Part shown: positions 1 to 5,022 of the stretch, piece by piece
How the letters are laid out: each line of letters starts with the position of its first letter
Position numbering within the stretch: position 1 is the first letter of the stretch
From: Bacillota bacterium
GTDB taxonomy: Bacteria > Bacillota > Bacilli > Bacillales_B > DSM-18226
Direction of reading: 5' to 3'
Assembly (NCBI GenBank): GCA_030705665.1
Contig: JAUZQA010000337.1
Coordinates: 1-5,022 of the forward strand
DNA: 5,022 nt
Notes under the pieces: model-generated
The model's database searches: none
What the model was told of the DNA's origin: nothing
What the model saw: the letters and a program-made list of their open reading frames with translations, nothing else
Position numbers and translations under genes: made by a program

Positions 1-93
1 GAACTTGGTGTGCCCCCCCTTGACCCTACAAGGCATATGTACAAAATGATCATGGATGCAGCAGAATATATGGACCAAGTTGAACAGCCCTAA
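1..93 (+). CDS. C-terminal fragment of an unidentified protein (5' end outside window)
   Basis: Only the last 30 codons are present, in frame from base 1 and ending at TAA (91-93). The other two forward frames hit stops early. The tail reads ELGVPPLDPTRHMYKMIMDA followed by an acidic/aromatic end, which suggests a C-terminal amphipathic helix of a soluble enzyme. I do not recognise the family; tails of dehydrogenases such as ketopantoate- or opine-dehydrogenase-like proteins look broadly similar, but this is not enough for a call. That the frame is real is supported by the intrinsic terminator whose stem begins in its last codons. That terminator also suggests the gene is transcriptionally separate from the regulator operon downstream. 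Confidence 0.6.
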   Translation, partial: ELGVPPLDPTRHMYKMIMDAAEYMDQVEQP

Positions 94-112
94 CTGAATG
101 GGGCTGTTTTTT
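83..112 (+). terminator. Intrinsic terminator of the upstream gene
   Basis: AACAGCCC (83-90) pairs perfectly with GGGCTGTT (101-108) around a 10-nt loop, followed by a run of six T (107-112). The left arm is coding sequence (last codons E-Q-P) and the stop codon lies in the loop, so the gene and its terminator overlap. It insulates the gntR promoter from upstream transcription. Confidence 0.88.
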
Positions 113-140
113 ATGTAAAGCTAATTATTTTTTAAATTAA

Positions 141-154
141 ATTGGATACAATTT
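141..154 (+). promoter_or_regulatory. Upstream operator copy, probable GntR-family binding site
   Basis: ATTGGATACAATTT is repeated as its exact reverse complement at 202-215. Each copy is itself a near-palindrome, ATTG-N4-CAAT, as expected for a dimeric winged-helix regulator of the GntR/FCD type. This copy lies upstream of the -35 element (about -61 to -48 from the inferred start), and the two cores are 63 bp centre to centre. That the neighbouring GntR protein binds here is inference from position and symmetry. Confidence 0.7.
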
Positions 155-166
155 TTATAATATTTA

Positions 167-195
167 TTGAAAAATTCAAAATATTCCTATATAAT
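167..195 (+). promoter_or_regulatory. Sigma-A promoter of the gntR-lhgO-DUF3870 operon
   Basis: The -35 box TTGAAA (167-172) and the -10 box TATAAT (190-195) are separated by 17 bp, close to the vegetative sigma-A consensus. Transcription should start near 202, inside the downstream operator copy (202-215). A repressor bound there would directly block initiation, which fits autorepression. A second TATAAT at 156-161 lacks a properly spaced -35 box. Confidence 0.8.
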
Positions 196-201
196 TCATT
201 T

Positions 202-215
202 AAATTGTATCCAAT
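202..215 (-). promoter_or_regulatory. Downstream operator copy overlapping the transcription start
   Basis: AAATTGTATCCAAT is the exact reverse complement of 141-154. It lies seven bases after the -10 box and covers the inferred transcription start, a classic repression position. It ends 21 bp before the gntR start codon, just ahead of the AGGGTGG ribosome binding site (223-229). With the upstream copy on the same helical face it could support cooperative binding or a small DNA loop. Confidence 0.72.
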
Positions 216-236
216 ATTAAAAAGGGTGGATAACAG

Positions 237-908
237 ATGAGCAATATTAGCGAGGATAAGTCAACAGTAGTAAGTTATGTAACCAAAAATCTAAGGAAAG
301 CGATTATGAGCGGAAATCTGAAAAAAGGGGATCGCCTTATCCAAGAGGAATGGGCGGATAGACTGAAAGTGAGCCGTATGCCCATACGAGAGGCCTTAAC
401 ACAGCTGCAGATGGAAGGCTTGGTTGAGCTGGTGCCTCACAAAGGTGCAATTGTTACCCCAATTACCAAGGAAAATATAGAAGAAATCTACCATACTCGT
501 GCATTATTAGAGGGGTTGGCTGTTGAAAAATCTCTTCCCTTTTTAAAAGAAAAGGATAAAAAACAACTAAAGGATATTCTCGTTAGAATGGAAGGGATGA
601 AAATAACCGATGCAACAAATGACCAATATACCCAGCTTAATTCTGCTTTTCATGAAACATTGAGAAGCGGCTGTCCATGGACGAGGGTGGAAAAGATAGT
701 GGAAACACTCGGTATTTCACCCATTGCACCGAATTTGCTCGTTAATTATTACCCTGAAACACAGCGGGAGCACAGGATGATATATGAAGCGGCATTAAGG
801 GGAGATCCTGCTGAATTACGGGCTGCAGTGGAATACCATATTTTGCGTACAAAGAATAACCTGATTCAGTATATGGAAGAAATCAAAATCAAAGATGTGG
901 AAGAATAA
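237..908 (+). CDS. GntR-family transcriptional regulator, FCD subfamily; probable repressor of the glutarate/L-2-hydroxyglutarate operon
   Basis: A 223-residue protein of usual FCD-GntR length. Residues about 12-75 form the winged helix-turn-helix, with the typical GDRLIQEEWADRLKVSRMPI stretch, then REAL..L..EGLV and the wing (PHKGAIV). Residues about 80-212 form the all-helical FCD ligand domain. The likely metal-binding positions are N135, H139 (in AFHETL), H179 (in EHRMIYEA) and H201; many relatives have Asp where this has N135. The start is supported by AGGGTGG (223-229), 7 nt before ATG. It is the first gene of an operon, 14 bp ahead of lhgO. CsiR/GlaR, a GntR/FCD repressor, controls csiD-lhgO in Escherichia coli and Pseudomonas. 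By analogy this one likely senses glutarate, L-2-hydroxyglutarate or a related acid and represses its own operon through the paired operators at 141-154 and 202-215. Family is certain; ligand and targets are inferred. Confidence 0.9.
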   Translation: MSNISEDKSTVVSYVTKNLRKAIMSGNLKKGDRLIQEEWADRLKVSRMPIREALTQLQMEGLVELVPHKGAIVTPITKENIEEIYHTRALLEGLAVEKSLPFLKEKDKKQLKDILVRMEGMKITDATNDQYTQLNSAFHETLRSGCPWTRVEKIVETLGISPIAPNLLVNYYPETQREHRMIYEAALRGDPAELRAAVEYHILRTKNNLIQYMEEIKIKDVEE

Positions 909-922
909 AGGAGGAATAGTAA

Positions 923-2140
923 ATGTTTGATTTTGCTATCATTGGGGGAGGAATTGTAGGTCTATCAACAGGAATGGCAATATATCAGCGTTTTCCAAAC
1001 GCAAAAGTAATAGTTTTAGAAAAGGAGTCTGTTGTTGCAAATCACCAAACAGGTCATAATAGCGGAGTTATTCATTCCGGAATTTATTATAAACCTGGCA
1101 GTTTTAAAGCACGCTTTGCAAAACAAGGCAGCCAATCGATGAGAGAATTCTGCCAGGTGCATGGGATTGAACATGATATTTGCGGAAAAGTAATTGTTGC
1201 AACAAAGCAGGAAGAAATCCCGCTGCTTGATCATTTATTTACTCGGGGATTGGAAAATGGTCTAAATATATCTCGAATAGATCCAGGGCAATTGGCGGAA
1301 ATTGAGCCGCATGTCAAGGGCCTTGGTGCCATACGTGTCCCAATGGCAGGAATTGTAAACTATCGCCAGGTTAGTGAAAAGTTTGCTGATATTATTAGAT
1401 TAAATGGCGGCGAAATTCGCTTGAATACAAAAGTAGAAAAGATACAAGAGGAGCAAGATCAGGTTACTATTGAAACCTCACGTGGTACAATCAAAGCAAA
1501 CATGGTCATTAACTGTGCGGGATTACATAGTGACCGAGTGGCAGCTGCGGCCGGGTACAAAACTGATATGAAGATTGTTCCGTTTCGTGGAGAATATTTC
1601 AAGTTAAAACCGGAAAAACGCTATTTGGTAAGGAACCTTATCTACCCGGTACCAAATCCTAAATTTCCTTTCTTGGGAGTTCACTTTACCCGGATGATCA
1701 GCGGTGAGGTGGATGCCGGTCCAAATGCAGTATTAAGCTTTAAGCGGGAAGGATACAAAAAAACAGATTTTAATGCCAAAGATCTCGCCGAAGTTTTAAG
1801 CTATGGAGGATTTTGGAAACTTGCGGGAAAATTTATGAAAGAGGGAATGGAGGAATATATCCGCTCCTTTAGCAAAAGTGCGTTTACGAAAAGTCTCCAG
1901 GAATTAATTCCAGAAATTTGCGAAGATGATCTGGTCCCTGCACCTGCTGGTGTTCGTGCCCAGGCATTGAAATATGATGGGAATATGGTAGACGATTTCC
2001 ATATCGTAATGGGGAAACGCTCGATTCATGTGTGTAATGCGCCATCGCCTGCAGCAACTGCTTCTATTGAAATTGGTAAGGAAATAGTAAGACGTATTCC
2101 TGCACAAACAAGATTGATAGAAAAGGCACAAATTGTTTAA
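923..2140 (+). CDS. lhgO: L-2-hydroxyglutarate oxidase/dehydrogenase LhgO
   Basis: A 405-residue FAD enzyme of the DAO superfamily that oxidises L-2-hydroxyglutarate to 2-oxoglutarate; in E. coli the electrons reach the membrane quinone pool. The N-terminus has the Rossmann dinucleotide motif GGGIVG (8-13), with an acidic end of the second strand in VLEKE (31-35). Next comes the family-typical segment HQTGHNSGVIHSGIYYKPGS (41-60). The C-terminal part has PAPAGVRAQAL, a DG..VDDF element and NAPSPAATASIEIGKEI, all typical of LhgO. There is no signal peptide or membrane helix, so it is probably a peripheral or cytoplasmic flavoprotein. AAAGGAGG (907-914) lies 8 nt before ATG and overlaps the gntR stop codon, so the two genes are co-transcribed. 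With csiD in the same window, its role in glutarate breakdown is well supported. Glycerol-3-phosphate dehydrogenase-like DAO enzymes are the alternative, but the motifs and context favour LhgO. Confidence 0.93.
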   Translation: MFDFAIIGGGIVGLSTGMAIYQRFPNAKVIVLEKESVVANHQTGHNSGVIHSGIYYKPGSFKARFAKQGSQSMREFCQVHGIEHDICGKVIVATKQEEIPLLDHLFTRGLENGLNISRIDPGQLAEIEPHVKGLGAIRVPMAGIVNYRQVSEKFADIIRLNGGEIRLNTKVEKIQEEQDQVTIETSRGTIKANMVINCAGLHSDRVAAAAGYKTDMKIVPFRGEYFKLKPEKRYLVRNLIYPVPNPKFPFLGVHFTRMISGEVDAGPNAVLSFKREGYKKTDFNAKDLAEVLSYGGFWKLAGKFMKEGMEEYIRSFSKSAFTKSLQELIPEICEDDLVPAPAGVRAQALKYDGNMVDDFHIVMGKRSIHVCNAPSPAATASIEIGKEIVRRIPAQTRLIEKAQIV

Positions 2141-2169
2141 ATTACTTTTAATGAAAGAGGTAGATTCAT

Positions 2170-2493
2170 ATGATCAATGGCAAAACTCTTTTTATTGCCG
2201 GACACGCCCGTTTACCTCAAGGAATGGCAGCCAAGAATGTATTTGAAACCTTAACGCTCACAGTGGAAGTTGATAAAAAATATGGGGTGATCCTTGATGC
2301 CTCCTGTACCTTAGCCACTGAACACGGACGGCAATTCATAGGAAATCTGCTCAAGGGTTTTTGCTTAAAAGATGGTGCAGATGAAGCAATTGCAGCCATC
2401 CAAACGTATTATCGCGGCAAGGGTGCCAATGCTCTAATAGCCGCACTAAAAGATCTCGAAATCCATTATCAGCAAATCAAATCGGAAAAGTAG
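2170..2493 (+). CDS. DUF3870 domain-containing protein of unknown function
   Basis: A 107-residue protein that I recognise as DUF3870 by its pattern. It opens with a beta strand leading into FIAGHARLPQGMAA (8-21), then a strand with VEVDKKYGVILDASCTLATE (32-51), then helices containing a GxGANALIAALKDL stretch near the C-terminus. C46, D43, T50 and E51 are in the most family-like block and might form a functional site, but no activity is known to me. No signal peptide or membrane segment is seen. AAAGAGG (2154-2160) precedes ATG by 9 nt, and the gap from lhgO is 29 bp with no promoter or terminator, so it is the third gene of the gntR-lhgO operon. No hairpin terminator follows it directly, so readthrough into the csiD leader is possible. 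Its place between lhgO and csiD suggests an accessory role in handling glutarate, L-2-hydroxyglutarate or a related acid; this is inference only. Confidence 0.85.
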   Translation: MINGKTLFIAGHARLPQGMAAKNVFETLTLTVEVDKKYGVILDASCTLATEHGRQFIGNLLKGFCLKDGADEAIAAIQTYYRGKGANALIAALKDLEIHYQQIKSEK

Positions 2494-2562
2494 ATAAATA
2501 GTTTGATGGGCAATCGAAAGAGGTTAATTTTTAAAGAAAATATTTTAAAAATTTAAAACAAT

Positions 2563-2591
2563 TTGACAATAGAAAATAAACTTGTTATATT
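2563..2591 (+). promoter_or_regulatory. Strong sigma-A promoter driving the csiD leader
   Basis: A perfect -35 box TTGACA (2563-2568) and a -10 box TATATT (2586-2591) are 17 bp apart, with an extended -10 TG at 2583-2584. The A/T tracts just upstream (about 2527-2562) resemble an UP element. Transcription should begin near 2598, giving a csiD leader of about 255 nt. csiD can therefore be expressed separately from gntR-lhgO-DUF3870. Confidence 0.82.
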
Positions 2592-2597
2592 GTTTAT

Positions 2598-2853
2598 ATT
2601 ATTATTTATAATATGTTTCCTTTAGAAAATTACCTTTTCAAAAACGTGAACAGTTATAAATATTTGAAAATGGGAAAATAAATAACAGAAGACTGTATAT
2701 TCACTGTGACTCTACTTCCATAGAGCGGTGAAGTGAATAAAAGCCAGTTGTATAAAGAAAGTTCCTAATCTGTTAGGGATTCTTTTACAACTGGCTTTTT
2801 ATATTTCCTGTTAAAAATATTATCTATTTTATTTAAAACGGGGAGGAAGAAAC
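2598..2853 (+). promoter_or_regulatory. Long structured csiD leader, candidate attenuator or riboswitch
   Basis: This is most of the 360-bp gene-free stretch between DUF3870 and csiD (2494-2853). From the inferred start near 2598 it holds an A/T-rich segment, then a compact two-part hairpin: TATTCACT (2698-2705) pairs with AGTGAATA (2732-2739), and inside it CTCTA (2710-2714) pairs with TAGAG (2721-2725). The internal loop between the stems is GTGA opposite CGGTGA. A large terminator hairpin follows directly (2739-2806), then 34 nt, the ribosome binding site GGGAGG (2841-2846) and the csiD ATG. A terminator between a strong promoter and its gene implies conditional readthrough. I do not recognise a known riboswitch class or T-box. 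An alternative is a roughly 200-nt small RNA made from this promoter, with csiD expressed by partial readthrough. Confidence 0.55.
2739..2806 (+). terminator. Strong intrinsic terminator inside the csiD leader
   Basis: AAAAGCCAGTTGTA (2739-2752) pairs perfectly over 14 bp with TACAACTGGCTTTT (2786-2799). The stem continues, with a one-base bulge, through AAAGAA (2754-2759) with TTCTTT (2780-2785), and then after a 2-nt bulge to TTCCTAA (2762-2768) with TTAGGGA (2773-2779), capped by a 4-nt loop. A T-rich tail (2796-2806, broken by two A) follows. It ends 47 bp before the csiD start, so it either attenuates csiD transcription or ends a small RNA or readthrough from the upstream operon. Confidence 0.85.
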
Positions 2854-3792
2854 ATGAGAATTATGGAAAAGACGAAAGCAAAGTTTGAAGTGGTAAAAGA
2901 AAACTATGTAGTAAAGGTGCATCCGCAAACAAGCCGCTTGTACCACATCGAATTATCCGAACAAAGTATTGCCAACTTTCTTGCTACAGTGAGGCAGGAG
3001 AACTGTTCTGTTCAACATTTAGAATACACGCCGTATGCACGCCATTTAGCAGCCTCTTATTTACTGGATCAAGTAGGAGAAGAGTTTGGGGAACTGCTTA
3101 GGAGCATTATTCATGATCGAGATTCAGGAGGTTTTACATTAGGCTTGCAGGGAGTTACGGAGAATACGGATGAATTTGTCATTTTTTCCACAGCCATTTC
3201 ACATTTGATTGGTACTCCAAATTTTGATTCAATGACCGGAAAATATTACGCACGATTCAGTGTAAAAGATACCGACAATAGTGATTCCTATTTACGCCAG
3301 GCTTACCGTTTGTTTACGTTTCATACGGATGGCACGTTTGTAGATGAGCCAACCGATTGGCTGTTAATGATGAAAATGGTAGAACAAAATGCTCGTGGAG
3401 GTGAATCTAGACTGCTGCACCTTGATGATTGGAAAGACCTTGATGTTTATGCAAATCATCCATTAGCAAGTCATAAATTCACCTATAAGGCACCAAACAG
3501 TAAAAATGTAAGCCAAGAGGTTGAACGGCTGACTTTCTTTAATTATAATAACAAGCCAGGTATTTGTTTCATCGATCAGTTCGTATATCCAGAAACAATT
3601 AAAGAGGCAAAGTATTTACATTCCCTGTCCAATTCTATGGAAAATGATAATAGTGTAATCGAATTAAAGCTTCCTGTCGGGGATCTTGTTGTCGTTAATA
3701 ATATTTTCTGGCTGCACGGTCGTGCTGCATTTAAAAAGGATCCGAACTTAAACCGTGAATTGCTGCGTCAACGCGGACGATTTATCCAGTAA
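2854..3792 (+). CDS. csiD: Glutarate 2-hydroxylase CsiD/GlaH (Fe(II)/2-oxoglutarate-dependent dioxygenase)
   Basis: A 312-residue cytoplasmic enzyme, slightly shorter than the E. coli protein. It hydroxylates glutarate to L-2-hydroxyglutarate, coupled to decarboxylation of 2-oxoglutarate to succinate and CO2. The iron-binding triad is visible: H157 and D159 in FHTDGTF, and H288 in WLHGRAAF. R307 in ELLRQRGRF matches the 2-oxoglutarate-binding arginine, with the same 19-residue spacing from the distal histidine as in E. coli CsiD. Other typical pieces are FVIFSTAISHLIGTPNFDSM (108-127) and ARGGESRLLHLDDW (180-193). The upstream ATG is chosen because GGGAGG (2841-2846) sits 7 nt before it; a second ATG at codon 4 would be spaced less well. 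It has its own promoter and leader, and its product is the substrate of LhgO encoded upstream. A palindromic element follows its stop codon. Confidence 0.94.
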   Translation: MRIMEKTKAKFEVVKENYVVKVHPQTSRLYHIELSEQSIANFLATVRQENCSVQHLEYTPYARHLAASYLLDQVGEEFGELLRSIIHDRDSGGFTLGLQGVTENTDEFVIFSTAISHLIGTPNFDSMTGKYYARFSVKDTDNSDSYLRQAYRLFTFHTDGTFVDEPTDWLLMMKMVEQNARGGESRLLHLDDWKDLDVYANHPLASHKFTYKAPNSKNVSQEVERLTFFNYNNKPGICFIDQFVYPETIKEAKYLHSLSNSMENDNSVIELKLPVGDLVVVNNIFWLHGRAAFKKDPNLNRELLRQRGRFIQ

Positions 3793-3809
3793 AAATTAAA
3801 CATATTTTT

Positions 3810-3886
3810 GGGTCTGCCCATCGCTTTTTGACTTAATATACTGCAAAAAATCTTTTGCTGTATATTGTGTAAAAGGGGGCAGGCCC
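3810..3886. repeat. REP-like imperfect palindrome between convergent genes, possible csiD terminator
   Basis: The outer arms GGGTCTGCCC (3810-3819) and GGGCAGGCCC (3877-3886) pair with one G-U wobble in RNA. The inner arms ACTTAATATACTGCAAAA (3831-3848) and TTTTGCTGTATATTGTGT (3853-3870) pair over 15 of 18 positions around a 4-nt loop. The whole folds into one long hairpin. T runs flank it on both sides on the plus strand (3805-3809 and 3891-3895), so it could terminate csiD transcripts; the minus-strand transcript lacks a T tail. The G/C-rich ends and conserved inner stem resemble dispersed REP- or MITE-type elements of Firmicutes. Copy number cannot be judged from this window. Confidence 0.65.
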
Positions 3887-3894
3887 TCACTTTT

Positions 3895-5022
3895 TCATCC
3901 ATCGCCGTTTTCTTTATATTTTTTTAGTTTACGAATGACAGAAGGCTGACTGATACCAAGATACTTTGCCATTTCATAGGTGGACTTACATTTTTCATGG
4001 GCTTTTAAAATCATCCATTTTTCCACATGTTCCATTACGGTTTTAAGATTGTGATCTTCTTCTATGAAAAATTGTTCAATTCGGGAAATATCCTCTTTGT
4101 TGGTTGTTGCCTGGCCGATAATGTATGGAGGCAGGGAATTTGGCTGGATAATGGGATCTTCAGTGGTTAAAATGAGCCTTTCAACTAAATTCTCTAACTC
4201 ACGGACATTACCCGGCCATTTATATACCAGCAATATTTCATATGTTGAAGGGTGTAACTTTTTTGTAGTTTTATATTTCTTATTAATTAAATCAATAAAA
4301 TGATTGATCAAAAATGAAATATCTTCCTTCCGAACTCGTAAAGAGGGAATATATAATGGAATTACATTTAATCTGTAATATAGATCCAAACGAAATTCAC
4401 CTTTTTGAACCATTCCCTCCAAGTCTTTATTAGTTGCAGTCACCAGCCTAAAATCAGCATGCTGCTCTTTATTTCCGCCAATTCTCATAAACTTTTTTTC
4501 CTGTAACACATTTAATAATTTTGCCTGCATGGATAAAGGCAGTTCTCCAATTTCATCCAAAAACAACGTTCCATTATGTGCCTGTTCTATTAATCCCTGT
4601 TTCCCTTTCTTTTGTGCCCCTGTAAAAGATCCAGATTCATAACCGAACATTTCTGATTCAAATAAGCTCGAAGGAATTGTGCTGCAATTTACTTCAATAA
4701 ACGGTTCTTTATGGCGGTGGCTTTGAGCGTGAAGTTTTCGTGCGAACATACTTTTTCCGACACCGGACTCTCCCAGCATCAACACAGTGGCATCTGTGTT
4801 GGCCACCCGTTGTATCGTTTTGGCGATTTGTTGCATTTCCTTACTTCGATAGAGTGCCCCTTCTTTTTCTCTAAGATCCTCCACCTCTGTTTGGTAACCT
4901 TTCAATTTTCCTTCTAATTGTTCATATTGCTCTTGAAGGATTTTAATTTCTGTCTGATCGATAGCATAACTGATGACTCGGATAATTTCTCCATGATCAT
5001 CGAAAATGGGATAGGCGGTAGA
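3895..5022 (-). CDS. Sigma-54-interacting transcriptional activator with PAS, AAA+ and TyrR-type HTH domains (N-terminus outside window)
   Basis: The minus-strand frame is open from the window edge to TGA (3895-3897), giving 375 visible residues; the start lies beyond 5022. A TTG at 4905 in this frame is internal, because coding similarity continues upstream of it. Residues 1-25 (IFDDHGEIIRVISYAIDQTE) are the end of a PAS sensor domain, followed by a coiled-coil linker (about 25-60). The AAA+ domain shows Walker A GESGVGKS (84-91), the sigma-54 loop GSFTGA (131-136, a variant of GAFTGA), Walker B GTLFLDEIGELP (151-162), sensor I VTATNKDL (194-201), arginines in FRLDLYYRLN (210-219) and sensor II WPGNVRELEN (269-278). 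The C-terminal HTH (about 345-370) reads STYEMAKYLGISQPSVIRKL, of the TyrR type common in Bacillaceae activators of amino-acid catabolism. It should drive RpoN-dependent promoters; none is seen here, so its targets probably lie outside. It is convergent with csiD. Confidence 0.92.
   Translation of the reverse strand, partial: STAYPIFDDHGEIIRVISYAIDQTEIKILQEQYEQLEGKLKGYQTEVEDLREKEGALYRSKEMQQIAKTIQRVANTDATVLMLGESGVGKSMFARKLHAQSHRHKEPFIEVNCSTIPSSLFESEMFGYESGSFTGAQKKGKQGLIEQAHNGTLFLDEIGELPLSMQAKLLNVLQEKKFMRIGGNKEQHADFRLVTATNKDLEGMVQKGEFRLDLYYRLNVIPLYIPSLRVRKEDISFLINHFIDLINKKYKTTKKLHPSTYEILLVYKWPGNVRELENLVERLILTTEDPIIQPNSLPPYIIGQATTNKEDISRIEQFFIEEDHNLKTVMEHVEKWMILKAHEKCKSTYEMAKYLGISQPSVIRKLKKYKENGDG

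Noticed and set aside
156..161. A second TATAAT upstream of gntR
   Set aside because: No acceptable -35 box lies 16-18 bp upstream; the 167-195 promoter is much better.
1016..1234. Antisense open frame within lhgO, and similar ones at 1904-2131, 2217-2399, 4064-4303 and 4711-4917
   Set aside because: They lie opposite well-supported genes, have no recognisable protein features and are best explained as shadow frames.
2616..2630. CodY-box-like half site (AGAAAATT)
   Set aside because: Only the right half matches the AATTTTCWGAAAATT consensus; the left half agrees poorly, as expected by chance in AT-rich DNA.
2664..2678. cre-like sequence TGAAAATGGGAAAA for CcpA
   Set aside because: It lacks the central CG and the complementary right half of the cre palindrome.
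2613..2681. 22-codon open frame in the csiD leader, with several Lys codons (possible lysine leader peptide)
   Set aside because: No ribosome binding site precedes the ATG, which lies only about 15 nt after the inferred transcription start. Lys codons are expected by chance in A-rich DNA, and no tandem Lys run overlaps a competing hairpin.
2706..2745. Resemblance of the TAGAGCGGTGAAG stretch to SAM-I (S-box), lysine (L-box) or T-box leader motifs
   Set aside because: Only short fragments agree; the kink-turn, multi-helix junction and other conserved blocks of those classes are missing, and there is no T-box AGGGTGG-type antiterminator sequence.
2784..2826. Possible second csiD promoter after the terminator (TTTACA or TTTTTA with a TATCTA-like -10)
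   Set aside because: Spacing and -10 matches are poor compared with the 2563-2591 promoter; no credible pair was found.

Overview
The window reads as chromosomal DNA of a low-GC Gram-positive bacterium, most likely a Bacillaceae member. The basis is AT-rich intergenic DNA, strong AGGAGG-type ribosome binding sites 7-9 nt before each start, textbook sigma-A promoters (TTGAAA-17-TATAAT and TTGACA-17-TATATT), and proteins of Bacillus-like character. No genus can be fixed from the sequence alone.

Layout. Bases 1-93 hold the last 30 codons of an unidentified plus-strand gene, whose final codons form one arm of an intrinsic terminator (83-112). Next comes an AT-rich regulatory region with a sigma-A promoter bracketed by two perfect inverted copies of a 14-bp sequence (141-154 and 202-215). 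These are probably operators for the first gene downstream. A tight plus-strand operon follows: a GntR/FCD regulator (237-908), the L-2-hydroxyglutarate oxidase LhgO (923-2140) and a small DUF3870 protein (2170-2493). A 360-bp non-coding stretch separates it from csiD (2854-3792), which encodes glutarate 2-hydroxylase. This stretch carries a separate strong promoter, a structured leader and a strong intrinsic terminator that lies between that promoter and the csiD start. A REP-like imperfect palindrome (about 3810-3886) fills the gap to a convergent minus-strand gene (3895 to beyond the window end) for a PAS/AAA+/HTH sigma-54 activator.

How the genes fit together. CsiD is a 2-oxoglutarate/Fe(II) dioxygenase that turns glutarate into L-2-hydroxyglutarate, using 2-oxoglutarate and releasing succinate. 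LhgO oxidises L-2-hydroxyglutarate back to 2-oxoglutarate. Together they channel glutarate, for example from lysine via cadaverine and 5-aminovalerate, into the TCA cycle. The GntR/FCD protein is the likely local repressor, analogous to CsiR/GlaR of Gram-negative bacteria. The roles of the DUF3870 protein and the sigma-54 activator are not known from the sequence.

Most unusual points: a candidate transcription-attenuation or riboswitch leader before csiD, a DUF3870 gene inside a glutarate/L-2-hydroxyglutarate operon, and operators spaced 63 bp (six helical turns) around the regulator's own promoter.
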